A DNA stretch of 42,559 bases, from NCBI GenBank assembly GCA_015057055.1, contig SVFE01000017.1:1-42559 (forward strand), written 5' to 3'. Both the position numbers and the translations under genes were made by a program. Below are positions 1 to 7,779 of this stretch, in pieces; position 1 is the stretch's first letter, and the number at the start of each line of letters is the position of its first letter. Under the pieces are notes generated by a model that saw only the letters and a list, made by a program, of their open reading frames with translations, made no database searches and was not told the DNA's origin. This DNA is from Lachnospiraceae bacterium (GTDB lineage: Bacteria; Bacillota; Clostridia; Lachnospirales; Lachnospiraceae).

Positions 1-471
1 CGCGCTTTGATAGCGGACATCCAGTTCCCGGCTTTTTTTCTCCAAATCCCGTTGCATCTGGTCGTACTTTGTCTTGCAATCGCCTTCTGCTGCGCGGAAG
101 CCTTCTTCATAGCCTTTCTGGTACCCGTTTTCCGCGGCCAAAGCCTCTTGCTGCTCAATTTTACTTTGGGCTTCCTGCAAAATCCGCTCCGCTTCTTCTC
201 TGGCTTCTGCAAGAATTTTTTCCCCGTCTTCGTTTTTCGGCTCCGGCAAATGAAGATTTCCCTCTTCATCTGCTACCAGCTGCTCCAACTGCACCGAAGC
301 AATGCCTTCTACAAAGCCTTCCTCTGCTTCTTCCGGTTCCGGTTCATTTTCCGCCTTCTGCGCCGCCGCCAGTTCTTCCAGACGTTTCGCCAAACGTTCG
401 TTACTGTCAATTTTCACTTTCTTTTCCGAGGATACAACGACAAAGCCGCCTTTAATAAAATTACTAGACAA
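1..471 (-). CDS. fliH: FliH, flagellar export ATPase regulator (C-terminus cut off by the window)
   Basis: FliH holds the flagellar type III export ATPase FliI in check and docks it to the export gate and C-ring. The first 157 codons are visible and the reading frame runs off the left edge. The start is a TTG at 469-471, two bases before the end of fliG (the TTG overlaps the fliG stop region), with a strong GGAGGTGA ribosome binding site inside the last fliG codons. The protein begins MSSNFIKGGFVVVSSEKKVK, followed by a Glu/Ala-rich charged segment (about residues 25-55) and then a long coiled-coil-like region. The segment GYQKGYEEGF carries the GxxxGxxxG helix-packing repeat typical of FliH. 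It is translationally coupled to fliG in the fla/che operon. Family assignment rests on position, the glycine repeat and overall composition, since FliH sequences diverge strongly. Confidence 0.85.
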   Translation of the reverse strand, partial: MSSNFIKGGFVVVSSEKKVKIDSNERLAKRLEELAAAQKAENEPEPEEAEEGFVEGIASVQLEQLVADEEGNLHLPEPKNEDGEKILAEAREEAERILQEAQSKIEQQEALAAENGYQKGYEEGFRAAEGDCKTKYDQMQRDLEKKSRELDVRYQSA

Positions 472-1471
472 TGAGCTCGTCACCTCCGCCTCGTGAAATT
501 ACGATTTCACCGGAATCTTCCAATTTACGGATAATATTAACAATCTTCTGCTGAGCCTCTTCTACGTCTTTCATACGCACCGGTCCCATGAATTCCATAT
601 CTTCCTTAATCATCTGAGCCAAACGCTTGGACAGATTCTTAAATACCACATTCTGCACTTCTTCGTTGCTGCCCTTCAAAGAAAGTGCAAGTTCATTATT
701 ATCTACATCACGAAGCACACGCTGGATGGAACGGTCTTCCAAAAGAAGGATATCTTCGAATACAAACATCTTCTTCCGGATTTCGTCCGCCAGTTCCGGA
801 TCTTCGATTTCCAAAATTTCCAAAATATGTTTTTCCGTTCCGCGGTCGGTGGCATTGAGGATATCCACCACCTGGTCCACACCGCCGATAATGGTGTAAT
901 CCTGATTTACAAGATTTGCCAGCTTCGATTCCAGGACACGTTCTACCTCTTTGATAACATCTGGGCTGGTTCTGTCCATCACCGCGATTCTCCTTGCAAC
1001 ATCCGCCTGATGTTCCTGGGGAAGCGCAGAAATAATCATCGCTGCCTGAGTTGATGAGAGGTAAGACAAAATAAGAGCAATCGTCTGGGGGTGCTCGTCC
1101 TGAATAAAGCTAAGAAGCTGGGTAGCATCGGTTTTCCGGATAAACTCGAAGGGTTTTACCTGCAAAGAAGCCGTAAGTTTTCCGATAACATCCAGGGCTT
1201 TTTCGGCACCCAGCGCCTTCTCCAAAACTTCTTTTGCATAACCGATACCGCCCTCCGCAATGTACTGCTGCGCAAGACACACCTCGTAAAACTCATTAAT
1301 AACACCGTCTTTCACAGAAGGCGCAATGCTTCTTGTGTTGGCGATTTCCAGAGTTAAATCTTCTATTTCTTCTTCTTTCAAATGCTTAAAAATGGTTGCC
1401 GATTTCTCCGGTCCCAAGGTAATCAACAAAATTGCCGCTTTTTGTAAACCGGTTAAATTTAATTCTGCCAC
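464..1471 (-). CDS. fliG: FliG, flagellar motor switch protein
   Basis: FliG forms the upper ring of the flagellar switch, binds FliF at its N-terminus and meets the stator at its C-terminus to generate torque. The 335-residue length is standard. Visible landmarks are the N-terminal domain starting LTGLQKAAILLITLGPE, the EHPQ motif at about 126-129 in the middle domain, the MFVF hinge at about 235-238, and the C-terminal torque helix around LEDRSIQRVLRDVDNNEL (about 245-262). It lies 21 bases downstream of fliF, and its 3' end carries the ribosome binding site and overlaps the start of fliH. All marks agree with a functional FliG. Confidence 0.97.
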   Translation of the reverse strand: MAELNLTGLQKAAILLITLGPEKSATIFKHLKEEEIEDLTLEIANTRSIAPSVKDGVINEFYEVCLAQQYIAEGGIGYAKEVLEKALGAEKALDVIGKLTASLQVKPFEFIRKTDATQLLSFIQDEHPQTIALILSYLSSTQAAMIISALPQEHQADVARRIAVMDRTSPDVIKEVERVLESKLANLVNQDYTIIGGVDQVVDILNATDRGTEKHILEILEIEDPELADEIRKKMFVFEDILLLEDRSIQRVLRDVDNNELALSLKGSNEEVQNVVFKNLSKRLAQMIKEDMEFMGPVRMKDVEEAQQKIVNIIRKLEDSGEIVISRGGGDELIV

Positions 1472-1492
1472 AAAGCATCCCTGCCTTTCTTA

Positions 1493-3100
1493 CTAATCCC
1501 AATCCTCTGTAAGCCAGTTTCGAAGCAGGCTGGCTGCCGCTTCCGGATTATCATCCACAAATTTCTCAATAATTTTCCGTGCCTCTGACTTGTCCTCAAC
1601 ACCAATTTCGTTGATTTCCTCTACCGGTGTTGACTGCAAAATATCATCAATATTGATTTCTGCCTCTTCCTCTTCCACATGCTGCTGTTTCATGCTTCGA
1701 TAAATAACGAATGCAAGCAACGCGAGAATCAGAACAATCAGTATAATCTGCAAAATATCGGTCCGGTCAATATCCAAGCCTTCCCGGTCCATGAACATCG
1801 GTTCCTCGTATGCGATAATTGTAATATTATCCACATCAATGCCCGTTGCCGTGGAAACAGCCCGGTACAAATCCTCATCCACTTCCATTTTCACCCGGGA
1901 ACCGTTATTGAGCTTGTAATCCTCCCAGGTAATACCGTCAAGCAATCCCTGCCGCTCAATATCTTCTTCGTGAATAATGTTATAGGTAAGACAAGTTACG
2001 GTAAGGGAAGATTCGTCGTATTTTATGGAGCCTGCCGGAATCTGCTGAAGCGTTGTGCTTTCATTGGGAAGAAAGTCCCTGGATTCCTCTTCCGTATAGG
2101 CATTGGAATATTCCCCGTCCTCGTATACGTAGGTAGTTTCCGTATTGGAATCAGTGCCCGGAATTCCGGATATACCGCCACTGCTGTTGGATTCATACAA
2201 ATCCTCGCTGGCCAGCATACCTTCCTCCCGTCCGTCGGGCGCCCAGTATAAATGCTCTGCGTATTCCGTGTAGGAATTATCCAATACGATATTGGCCGCA
2301 ACCTCCACCTGGGAAAATTCATTGGTGCCAATCAGCATGGAACGCACATCGTTTTTAATGATATTGGAAATCTGCTCCGTAAGGGCCATCTGGGTGCTGG
2401 CGGTGCCGTAAGTAGAAGACTCGTCACTGCCGGAGAACAGAAGGTTTCCGTCGGTATCCAAAATCACTACGTTCTTTGTGGATTCATTTCCCAGGGCAGT
2501 AGCTACGAACTGTGCCAGAGCCGCTGCCGTATCCATGGAGCATTCGCCGGAAAGATTCAAAATAACGCTGGCGCTGGAATCCTGATTCTGGGCAATCAGT
2601 GTCCCGTTATCTTCCGCAATGTTAAGATGCACCGTAGCATCTTTGACAAAGCTGTAGGTAGCAAGACTGTTCTCGATTAAGCCCTCCAAATACACCACGT
2701 AACGTTTCTGCCGGTCGGACTCTGTCGTGGAGAGACCGCCCTCCGTAACATTATCGATACCAAAAGCGTCCGTATAGATACTGTTGGAGCCAAGATACAG
2801 ATTGGCCGTCGTATAATCATCCTCTTCCACGGAAATTTCCAGACCGTCTTCCGATGTTATGTAGGTATATCCTTCCGCTTCCAAAAGTTCGATAACCGAT
2901 TGGGCTTCCGCCAGAGATGTCGCCGTATATATTTTTATGTATTTCGGTTGCGATAAAACCGCAATCATGATTGCAAACGCAACAATAACACCTACTGCCA
3001 GACTTACGATGGTACGTTTCTGACGAGGTGTAAACTTTTCCCACCAATCCAAAAATTTCTTTGGCAGGCTTCTAACCCATTCCAACAATCGATCTACCAT
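1493..3100 (-). CDS. fliF: FliF, flagellar MS-ring protein
   Basis: FliF builds the membrane MS-ring on which the basal body and export apparatus assemble. The 535-residue protein has a first membrane helix at about 29-50 (after KFTPRQKRT), a YscJ/FliF-type ring-building region (the EAQSVIELLEAEGYTY segment onward), a long variable periplasm-facing stretch rich in Ser, Glu and Tyr, a second membrane helix at about 457-477, and a cytoplasmic acidic tail ending LLRNWLTEDWD that matches the FliG-binding peptide. The ribosome binding site GGAGAAG precedes the ATG. It lies between fliE and fliG in the standard Firmicutes order. Confidence 0.97.
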   Translation of the reverse strand: MVDRLLEWVRSLPKKFLDWWEKFTPRQKRTIVSLAVGVIVAFAIMIAVLSQPKYIKIYTATSLAEAQSVIELLEAEGYTYITSEDGLEISVEEDDYTTANLYLGSNSIYTDAFGIDNVTEGGLSTTESDRQKRYVVYLEGLIENSLATYSFVKDATVHLNIAEDNGTLIAQNQDSSASVILNLSGECSMDTAAALAQFVATALGNESTKNVVILDTDGNLLFSGSDESSTYGTASTQMALTEQISNIIKNDVRSMLIGTNEFSQVEVAANIVLDNSYTEYAEHLYWAPDGREEGMLASEDLYESNSSGGISGIPGTDSNTETTYVYEDGEYSNAYTEEESRDFLPNESTTLQQIPAGSIKYDESSLTVTCLTYNIIHEEDIERQGLLDGITWEDYKLNNGSRVKMEVDEDLYRAVSTATGIDVDNITIIAYEEPMFMDREGLDIDRTDILQIILIVLILALLAFVIYRSMKQQHVEEEEAEINIDDILQSTPVEEINEIGVEDKSEARKIIEKFVDDNPEAAASLLRNWLTEDWD

Positions 3101-3172
3101 TTTTTCTTCTCCGTGAATTTAAAGATCCTTTGACTCCGTTCTTTGCTGTATCAATATTGAAATTAATTGAAA

Positions 3173-3496
3173 TTAAATTTGCATATTTATAATTTCTTTG
3201 TATGCTTCCAAAAATTTATCCCTGATTGCAACGGTATACTGCAGGGAAACAGACGCCTTCTGCAATGCAATCGCCAAATCATGGGTATTTTCCGTCTCTC
3301 CCAGGGCCAGCTTAATCTCTTCATTTTCCGCATCAGACAAATACTTATTGGTGGTATTTAAACTGTTCACAGCAGAATCCAAAATCGTGCTGAACATATC
3401 CTCCGTATCGGAACCGTAGATTTTCGAAGTTCCGCTTAGGGGCTCTATGGTTTTGGAATTTAACTCAAATGCAGGACTGACATTCATATCATTCAT
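3173..3496 (-). CDS. fliE: FliE, flagellar hook-basal body junction protein
   Basis: FliE links the MS-ring to the proximal rod. At 107 residues it has family length. The C-terminal half is the conserved part: a helix with TENTHDLAIALQKASVSLQY, followed by VAIRDKFLEAYKEIINMQI, which closely follows the FliE end signature (xAxRxKxxxAYQEIMxMxI). It lies between flgC and fliF, about 72 bases upstream of fliF. The intervening AT-rich bases show no terminator. Confidence 0.93.
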   Translation of the reverse strand: MNDMNVSPAFELNSKTIEPLSGTSKIYGSDTEDMFSTILDSAVNSLNTTNKYLSDAENEEIKLALGETENTHDLAIALQKASVSLQYTVAIRDKFLEAYKEIINMQI

Positions 3497-3519
3497 TCCT
3501 TTCTGCGCTATCGCTTACC

Positions 3520-4011
3520 TTATACCTGACTTGCCAAATCAATTCCCTTCATGGCAATGGTTTTGCTTGCCTGAAAAGCAGTTGCATTGGCCTCATAAGC
3601 TCTTGATGCATCAATTAAGTTCGTCATCTCCGTAATGATATTAACGTTGGGGTAGGTTACGTATCCGTTTTCATCCGCATCCGGATGAGAAGGGTCGTAA
3701 ACCATATTCATCTCTGTTTCATGGTCCTCGGAAATCTCCGTGATTTTTACCCCGTAGCCAATGGGCGCGCCGTCAAACGAATTTCGGTTGGCCGTTCTTC
3801 CTTCTCCCACAATATTATCCAGCACATGACTAAAGCTTCCTACGTTTTCCGTTTCCTGAGTGGTAAAGGTAACCACCTTTCTGCGGTAGGGGGTACCGTC
3901 CTCGGTTCTGGTGGTGTTGGCATTTGCCACATTCTCTGCAATCGTATCCATACGATAACGCTGCGCCGATAATCCTGTTGCACTGATATCAAATGATGTA
4001 AACATACCCAT
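3520..4011 (-). CDS. flgC: FlgC, flagellar proximal rod protein
   Basis: FlgC is a proximal rod subunit exported by the flagellar type III system. The N-terminus MGMFTSFDISATGLSAQRYR with MDTIAENVANANTTRT is the flg_bb_rod signature. The C-terminus (MTNLIDASRAYEANATAFQASK) is the matching FlgC/FlgE-type helix, and the two pair as a coiled coil. At 163 residues it is slightly longer than many FlgC proteins because of the central region. The second Met (two residues in) is an alternative start. It follows flgB by 13 bases, and the ribosome binding site AGGAGGTGACG lies just upstream. Confidence 0.95.
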   Translation of the reverse strand: MGMFTSFDISATGLSAQRYRMDTIAENVANANTTRTEDGTPYRRKVVTFTTQETENVGSFSHVLDNIVGEGRTANRNSFDGAPIGYGVKITEISEDHETEMNMVYDPSHPDADENGYVTYPNVNIITEMTNLIDASRAYEANATAFQASKTIAMKGIDLASQV

Positions 4012-4024
4012 TACGCGTCACCTC

Positions 4025-4414
4025 CTACTTCATAACCGCTTTTAAATTGGCAAATTCCTTGGTGATGGAATTCAATAAGGCATTGTACACCACCTGGTTC
4101 TCTGCCAAATAAACATTCTCTGTATCCACATCCACGTTATTTCCGTCCAAACGGTAGGAAAATCCCGCGGAATCCGTATAAACCCTGGGGGTAAGATCAT
4201 TCGTGTTTAAGTGATACACCTTGTAGTCCATACTTTCGTACGCATTGTTTCCAAGCGCCCGCATAAGCTCATTTTCAAATGCCACGTCCTGCCGCTTGTA
4301 ATTCGGCGTGGTCGCATTGGCAATGTTGTTGGAAATCGCTTCATTACGAAGCCAGGAAGCATCCGCTGCCTTATCCAGTACGTTGATATAATCAAATACA
4401 TTGGAATTTATCAT
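4025..4414 (-). CDS. flgB: FlgB, flagellar proximal rod protein
   Basis: FlgB is the first rod subunit and the first gene of the flagellar operon here. I place the start at the ATG at 4412-4414 (MINSNVFDYINVLDKA), because AGAGGAG lies five bases upstream. A longer in-frame extension to 4486 would cover the promoter and has no ribosome binding site. This gives 129 residues, the family norm. The rod signature WLRNEAISNNIANATTPNYKR is near the N-terminus, and the C-terminal helix (ENVYLAENQVVYNALLNSIT) matches rod proteins. It is separated from upstream codY by a terminator and its own promoter. Confidence 0.95.
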   Translation of the reverse strand: MINSNVFDYINVLDKAADASWLRNEAISNNIANATTPNYKRQDVAFENELMRALGNNAYESMDYKVYHLNTNDLTPRVYTDSAGFSYRLDGNNVDVDTENVYLAENQVVYNALLNSITKEFANLKAVMK

Positions 4415-4460
4415 TTTTCTCCTCTTTTCTGCAGTATGACACAAAATACCACTCTTATTA

Positions 4461-4488
4461 ATTATATAAAAAAAGTCAAAAAACACAA
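4461..4488 (-). promoter_or_regulatory. Sigma-A-like promoter of the flagellar operon
   Basis: On the minus strand, TTGTGT (4483-4488) and TATAAT (4461-4466) are separated by 16 bases, about 45 bases upstream of the flgB start. It lies downstream of the codY terminator, so the fla/che operon can be transcribed independently of codY. No sigma-28 (TAAA-N15-GCCGATAA) pattern was seen here. This is a sequence match only. Confidence 0.6.
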
Positions 4489-4569
4489 CCCCTTTTCTAC
4501 AATATCTTGTTCATATTTTTACCATATTACACAAAATATCGTAATTTCCCACGGATAGTGTTATTTTCG

Positions 4570-4606
4570 AAAACAAAAAAACGGATTTTTGTGTCAAAAT
4601 CCGTTT
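4570..4606 (-). terminator. Rho-independent terminator after codY
   Basis: An 11-bp perfect inverted repeat (4579-4589 with 4596-4606) around a 6-base loop is followed on the minus strand by a run of seven T. It ends the topA-codY transcript and separates it from the flagellar promoter. Confidence 0.85.
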
Positions 4607-4746
4607 CATTACTTACGTAAACTGCCCTTCCTTAAGCAGTCCCTGTGTATTCTTTTGTCCTTTGCATATGTATCGGTTAAAAGCGAATAATTATTAAGGT
4701 TATTTTATCACTTTTTCCCCTTTTTTTCAACAAAATCTTCCGCAGT

Positions 4747-4779
4747 TGGACGGTCAGCAGGCTAATTTACCACCGTCCA
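4747..4779. repeat. Inverted repeat immediately after the codY stop
   Basis: An 8-bp inverted repeat, TGGACGGT and ACCGTCCA, with a 17-base spacer begins right after the codY stop codon. It lacks a T-run on the minus strand, so it is not a classic terminator. It could stabilise the 3' end of the mRNA. The rest of the 4607-4746 spacer shows no gene I can support. Confidence 0.4.
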
Positions 4780-4780
4780 T

Positions 4781-5542
4781 TCAATCCGTCATTTCAAAAA
4801 CCGCTTCATTCAATACTCTGACGGAAGTTCCCTTCATTCCCATGGAATGGGTTTCAATAATTCCGGCGCTTTCCATCTTCCGGAGAGCATTAACAATCAC
4901 CGAACGGGTAATTCCTTCCCGGTCCGCAATCTTACTTGCCACAATTACGCCTTCCGTACCATCCAGTTCTTTTAAAATATGCGCCACGGCCATTTTTTCC
5001 AGGTTAGACAGCGCATCTGCCGCCATCTGGTAAGACTGCTCTTTTCGCATATGTTCCGCATCCTCTTCGTCCACTGCCCGAAGCATTTCAAGTCCCACCA
5101 CGGTAGCACCGTATTCGCACAAAATCACATCATCAATATCAAATGCGGCGCCGCTTCGGTAAATAAAAAGCGTTCCGTACCGTTCACCGGCAATGTACAC
5201 CGGACAAATCAAGGCCTGGTAAGTCTCACCGCCCAGTTTTCCGAAGCCCAGAAGTTTTAAATTTACATTTTCCTTCGTGGAAAGCACAGACAAAAGTCGG
5301 TCATTTAACTCGCCGTCAATCACCTTTCCCACATCTTTGGCAAGAAGTTCCCGGATTAAGGGCACATTTTTGTTTTTTCCCATGCCAAGAACTTTGCCCT
5401 TTTTGCTGATTACGAGAAGATTGGCATCGAGAATCCGGGTCATAACATCACAGATATCGTCAAAAACAACCTTGCCGCCACTATTGTTGTGTAAAAAGCT
5501 CCCAATCTTTCTGGTTTTATCTAATAATCGTACACTACTCAT
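4781..5542 (-). CDS. codY: CodY, GTP/branched-chain amino acid sensing global regulator
   Basis: CodY is a Firmicutes DNA-binding regulator that in many species responds to GTP and branched-chain amino acids and controls metabolism, motility and surface functions. The 253-residue protein has the N-terminal GAF-like sensor (MSSVRLLDKTRKIGSFLHNN onward) and the C-terminal winged helix-turn-helix with ASKIADREGITRSVIVNALRK followed by MESAGIIETHSMGMKGT, a diagnostic CodY segment. The start lies 5 bases after the topA stop, with AAGGA inside the last topA codons, so it is probably co-transcribed with topA. It directly precedes the flagellar operon, an order shared with Bacillus, where codY also sits before flgB. 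Confidence 0.97.
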   Translation of the reverse strand: MSSVRLLDKTRKIGSFLHNNSGGKVVFDDICDVMTRILDANLLVISKKGKVLGMGKNKNVPLIRELLAKDVGKVIDGELNDRLLSVLSTKENVNLKLLGFGKLGGETYQALICPVYIAGERYGTLFIYRSGAAFDIDDVILCEYGATVVGLEMLRAVDEEDAEHMRKEQSYQMAADALSNLEKMAVAHILKELDGTEGVIVASKIADREGITRSVIVNALRKMESAGIIETHSMGMKGTSVRVLNEAVFEMTD

Positions 5543-5547
5543 GAAAA

Positions 5548-7626
5548 CTATTCGTCCTTCTTTTGTGCTTCCTTGACAAAACCGCAGGTTTCATCAAGGC
5601 ATACCAGCTTCGTGCCTTTTTTTACTAAAATATTGCCGCATTTTTCGCATTTTTCATCTACCGGCATCTGCCAGCTGACAAAGTCACACTCCGGATAACC
5701 AACACATCCGTAATAACGTCTGCCTTTCTTGGTTTTCCGTACTGCAATATCCTGTCCGCATTTCGGGCAGGGTACACCGATTTTTTCCACGTAAGGCTTG
5801 GTAAAACGGCACTCCGGGAATCCGGGGCAAGCCAAAAATTTACCGTGGGGGCCATACTTAATCACCATATTCCGCCCGCATTCTTCACAAAGTTCTTCCG
5901 TCTCTTCATCCCGAATTTCAATGTGTTCCAATTCGGCTTCCGCTTTCTTTACCGCCTCGTCCAAATCCGGATAGAAATTGGAAATAATTGTCTTCCAATG
6001 AACCTGTCCTTCCTCAACACTGTCCAATAGGCTTTCCATGGTTGCCGTAAAGTTAACATCCACAATGGACGGGAATGCTTCCTTCATCATGTTATTTACA
6101 ACTTCGCCAAGGTCCGAAACGAACAGATTCTTGTTTTCTTTAATAATATATCTTCTGGCCAAAATCGTTGTAATGGTAGGCGCATAGGTACTGGGACGTC
6201 CGATTCCGAGTTCTTCCAGTGCGCGCACCAGACTTGCTTCCGTATAATGCGCCGGCGGCTGGGTAAAGTGCTGTTTGCTCTCCAGGGACACAAAGGATAA
6301 CTTTGCATCCTCTTTCCAGTCTTTTAACAAAAATGCATTTTCTGCTTTTTCGTTGTCTCCTTCGCTGTATACGCTCATAAAACCGTCAAATTTGATATTG
6401 GAAGCAGAAGTCGTAAAACGATATCCTGCGGCCTCAATTTTGGCAGATAAGGTATCATAAACTGCGCCAGCCATGCGGCTTGCGGTAAACCGCTTCCAAA
6501 TGAGCTGATATAAACGAAGCTGATCGCGACTCAGAGAATCCTTCAAAGAATCCGGAGTACGGTTAATGTCTGTAGGACGAATCGCTTCGTGAGCATCCTG
6601 AATCTTTTTCTGCTCCTTCTTAGCGGCCGGAATTTCAGCAACATATTCTGCGCCGTACTTTTCCGTAATATATTCCTTGGCATTTTGCACTGCCTCATCG
6701 GATACACGGGTAGAATCCGTACGAAGATAGGTGATAATACCCACTGTGCCCTGTCCCTTAATATCAATTCCTTCATATAACTGCTGGGCAAGGCGCATGG
6801 TTTTCTGAGTCGAGAAATTAAGCACCTTGCTGGCTTCCTGCTGCAGAGTAGAAGTCGTGAAAGGAAGCGGCGCCTTTTTATTACGCTCTCCTCGCTTTGT
6901 TTCTACTATATTATATTCTGCTTTCTTTAACTTTTTCTCAATCGCCGCTGCTTCCTCTTTAGAATCCACGGTCTTTTTTCCATCAGCATCACTGTAATAA
7001 TGCGCAACAAAAGATTTCTTACCTTTTCCTATGGTAAGATTAGCATCCAATGTCCAATATTCCTTGGGAATAAATGCCGCAATTTCATCTTCCCTGTCGC
7101 AAATAATGCGAAGCGCAACCGACTGCACACGTCCTGCACTAAGGCCGCGTTTTACTTTTGCCCAAAGCAAGGGGGAAATCCGGTAGCCCACCATTCGGTC
7201 AAGCATTCTTCTTGCCTGCTGGGCATTAACCAAATCCATATTAATCTCTCTTGCATTTTTCAGCGACTCTTTCACTGCGTTCTTGGTAATTTCATTAAAC
7301 GCAATTCGGTATACTTTTTTGTCCTGCAGCTTCAAGGCCTCCATCAAATGCCAGGAAATCGCCTCCCCTTCCCGGTCCGGGTCAGTTGCGAGATATATTT
7401 TTTCTGCTTTTTTTACTTCTTTACGGAGTTTTGCCAAAATATCACCTTTTCCCCGAATGGTGATATACTTCGGTTCATAATCATCTTCCGCATCAAAACC
7501 AAGCCGGCTCTTAGGCAAATCTCTTACATGCCCGTTGCTGGCTGCCACCTCATAATTCGTTCCCAAAAATTTCTTTATGGTCTTCACCTTCGCCGGTGAT
7601 TCCACAATAACCAAATACTTTGCCAT
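5548..7626 (-). CDS. topA: DNA topoisomerase I
   Basis: This type IA topoisomerase relaxes negative supercoils through a 5'-phosphotyrosine intermediate. The 692-residue protein shows the TOPRIM domain (YLVIVESPAK at the N-terminus, acidic DPD in ATDPDREGEA at about 82-84) and the catalytic tyrosine in GIITYLRTDSTRVS (about Tyr300). The C-terminus carries three Cys4 zinc-ribbon modules: about 580-606, 620-647 and 660-681. All key residues are present. It is the promoter-proximal gene of a topA-codY unit. Confidence 0.98.
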   Translation of the reverse strand: MAKYLVIVESPAKVKTIKKFLGTNYEVAASNGHVRDLPKSRLGFDAEDDYEPKYITIRGKGDILAKLRKEVKKAEKIYLATDPDREGEAISWHLMEALKLQDKKVYRIAFNEITKNAVKESLKNAREINMDLVNAQQARRMLDRMVGYRISPLLWAKVKRGLSAGRVQSVALRIICDREDEIAAFIPKEYWTLDANLTIGKGKKSFVAHYYSDADGKKTVDSKEEAAAIEKKLKKAEYNIVETKRGERNKKAPLPFTTSTLQQEASKVLNFSTQKTMRLAQQLYEGIDIKGQGTVGIITYLRTDSTRVSDEAVQNAKEYITEKYGAEYVAEIPAAKKEQKKIQDAHEAIRPTDINRTPDSLKDSLSRDQLRLYQLIWKRFTASRMAGAVYDTLSAKIEAAGYRFTTSASNIKFDGFMSVYSEGDNEKAENAFLLKDWKEDAKLSFVSLESKQHFTQPPAHYTEASLVRALEELGIGRPSTYAPTITTILARRYIIKENKNLFVSDLGEVVNNMMKEAFPSIVDVNFTATMESLLDSVEEGQVHWKTIISNFYPDLDEAVKKAEAELEHIEIRDEETEELCEECGRNMVIKYGPHGKFLACPGFPECRFTKPYVEKIGVPCPKCGQDIAVRKTKKGRRYYGCVGYPECDFVSWQMPVDEKCEKCGNILVKKGTKLVCLDETCGFVKEAQKKDE

Positions 7627-7678
7627 GGTTCTACCCCTTTTGATTTTTCTGTGTTTATACTATTCCACATTGACATAG

Positions 7679-7707
7679 ACTATACACCAAAACGAAAAAG
7701 CATGCAA
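7679..7707 (-). promoter_or_regulatory. Promoter of topA-codY
   Basis: TTGCAT (7702-7707) and TATAGT (7679-7684) with a 17-base spacer on the minus strand lie about 55 bases upstream of topA. They are downstream of the terminator of the preceding pilus operon. Confidence 0.6.
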
Positions 7708-7723
7708 GTGAAATTTTAAAGAA

Positions 7724-7757
7724 CCAAAAAACAATCCCCGAAAAATCGAGGATTGTT
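7724..7757 (-). terminator. Rho-independent terminator of the minor-prepilin operon
   Basis: An 11-bp stem (7730-7740 with 7747-7757, one G-T pair) around a 6-base loop is followed on the minus strand by six T. It lies just after the stop of the last prepilin gene. Confidence 0.85.
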
Positions 7758-7779
7758 TCTGTTGTTTTAATTCATTTTA

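Noticed and set aside
1-474. Plus-strand open frames with long hydrophobic translations across the left edge
   Set aside because: They are antisense to fliH, whose frame from a TTG start with a strong ribosome binding site gives a coherent FliH protein.
4564-4573. TTTTCGAAAA palindrome upstream of the flagellar promoter as a CodY box
   Set aside because: It is one base short at the centre of the CodY consensus and lies on the terminator side, about 75 bases before the -35, so the match is too weak.
4607-4746. A short gene or small RNA in the codY-flgB spacer
   Set aside because: Only an 11-codon ATG frame without a good ribosome binding site and no matching promoter or terminator pair was found.
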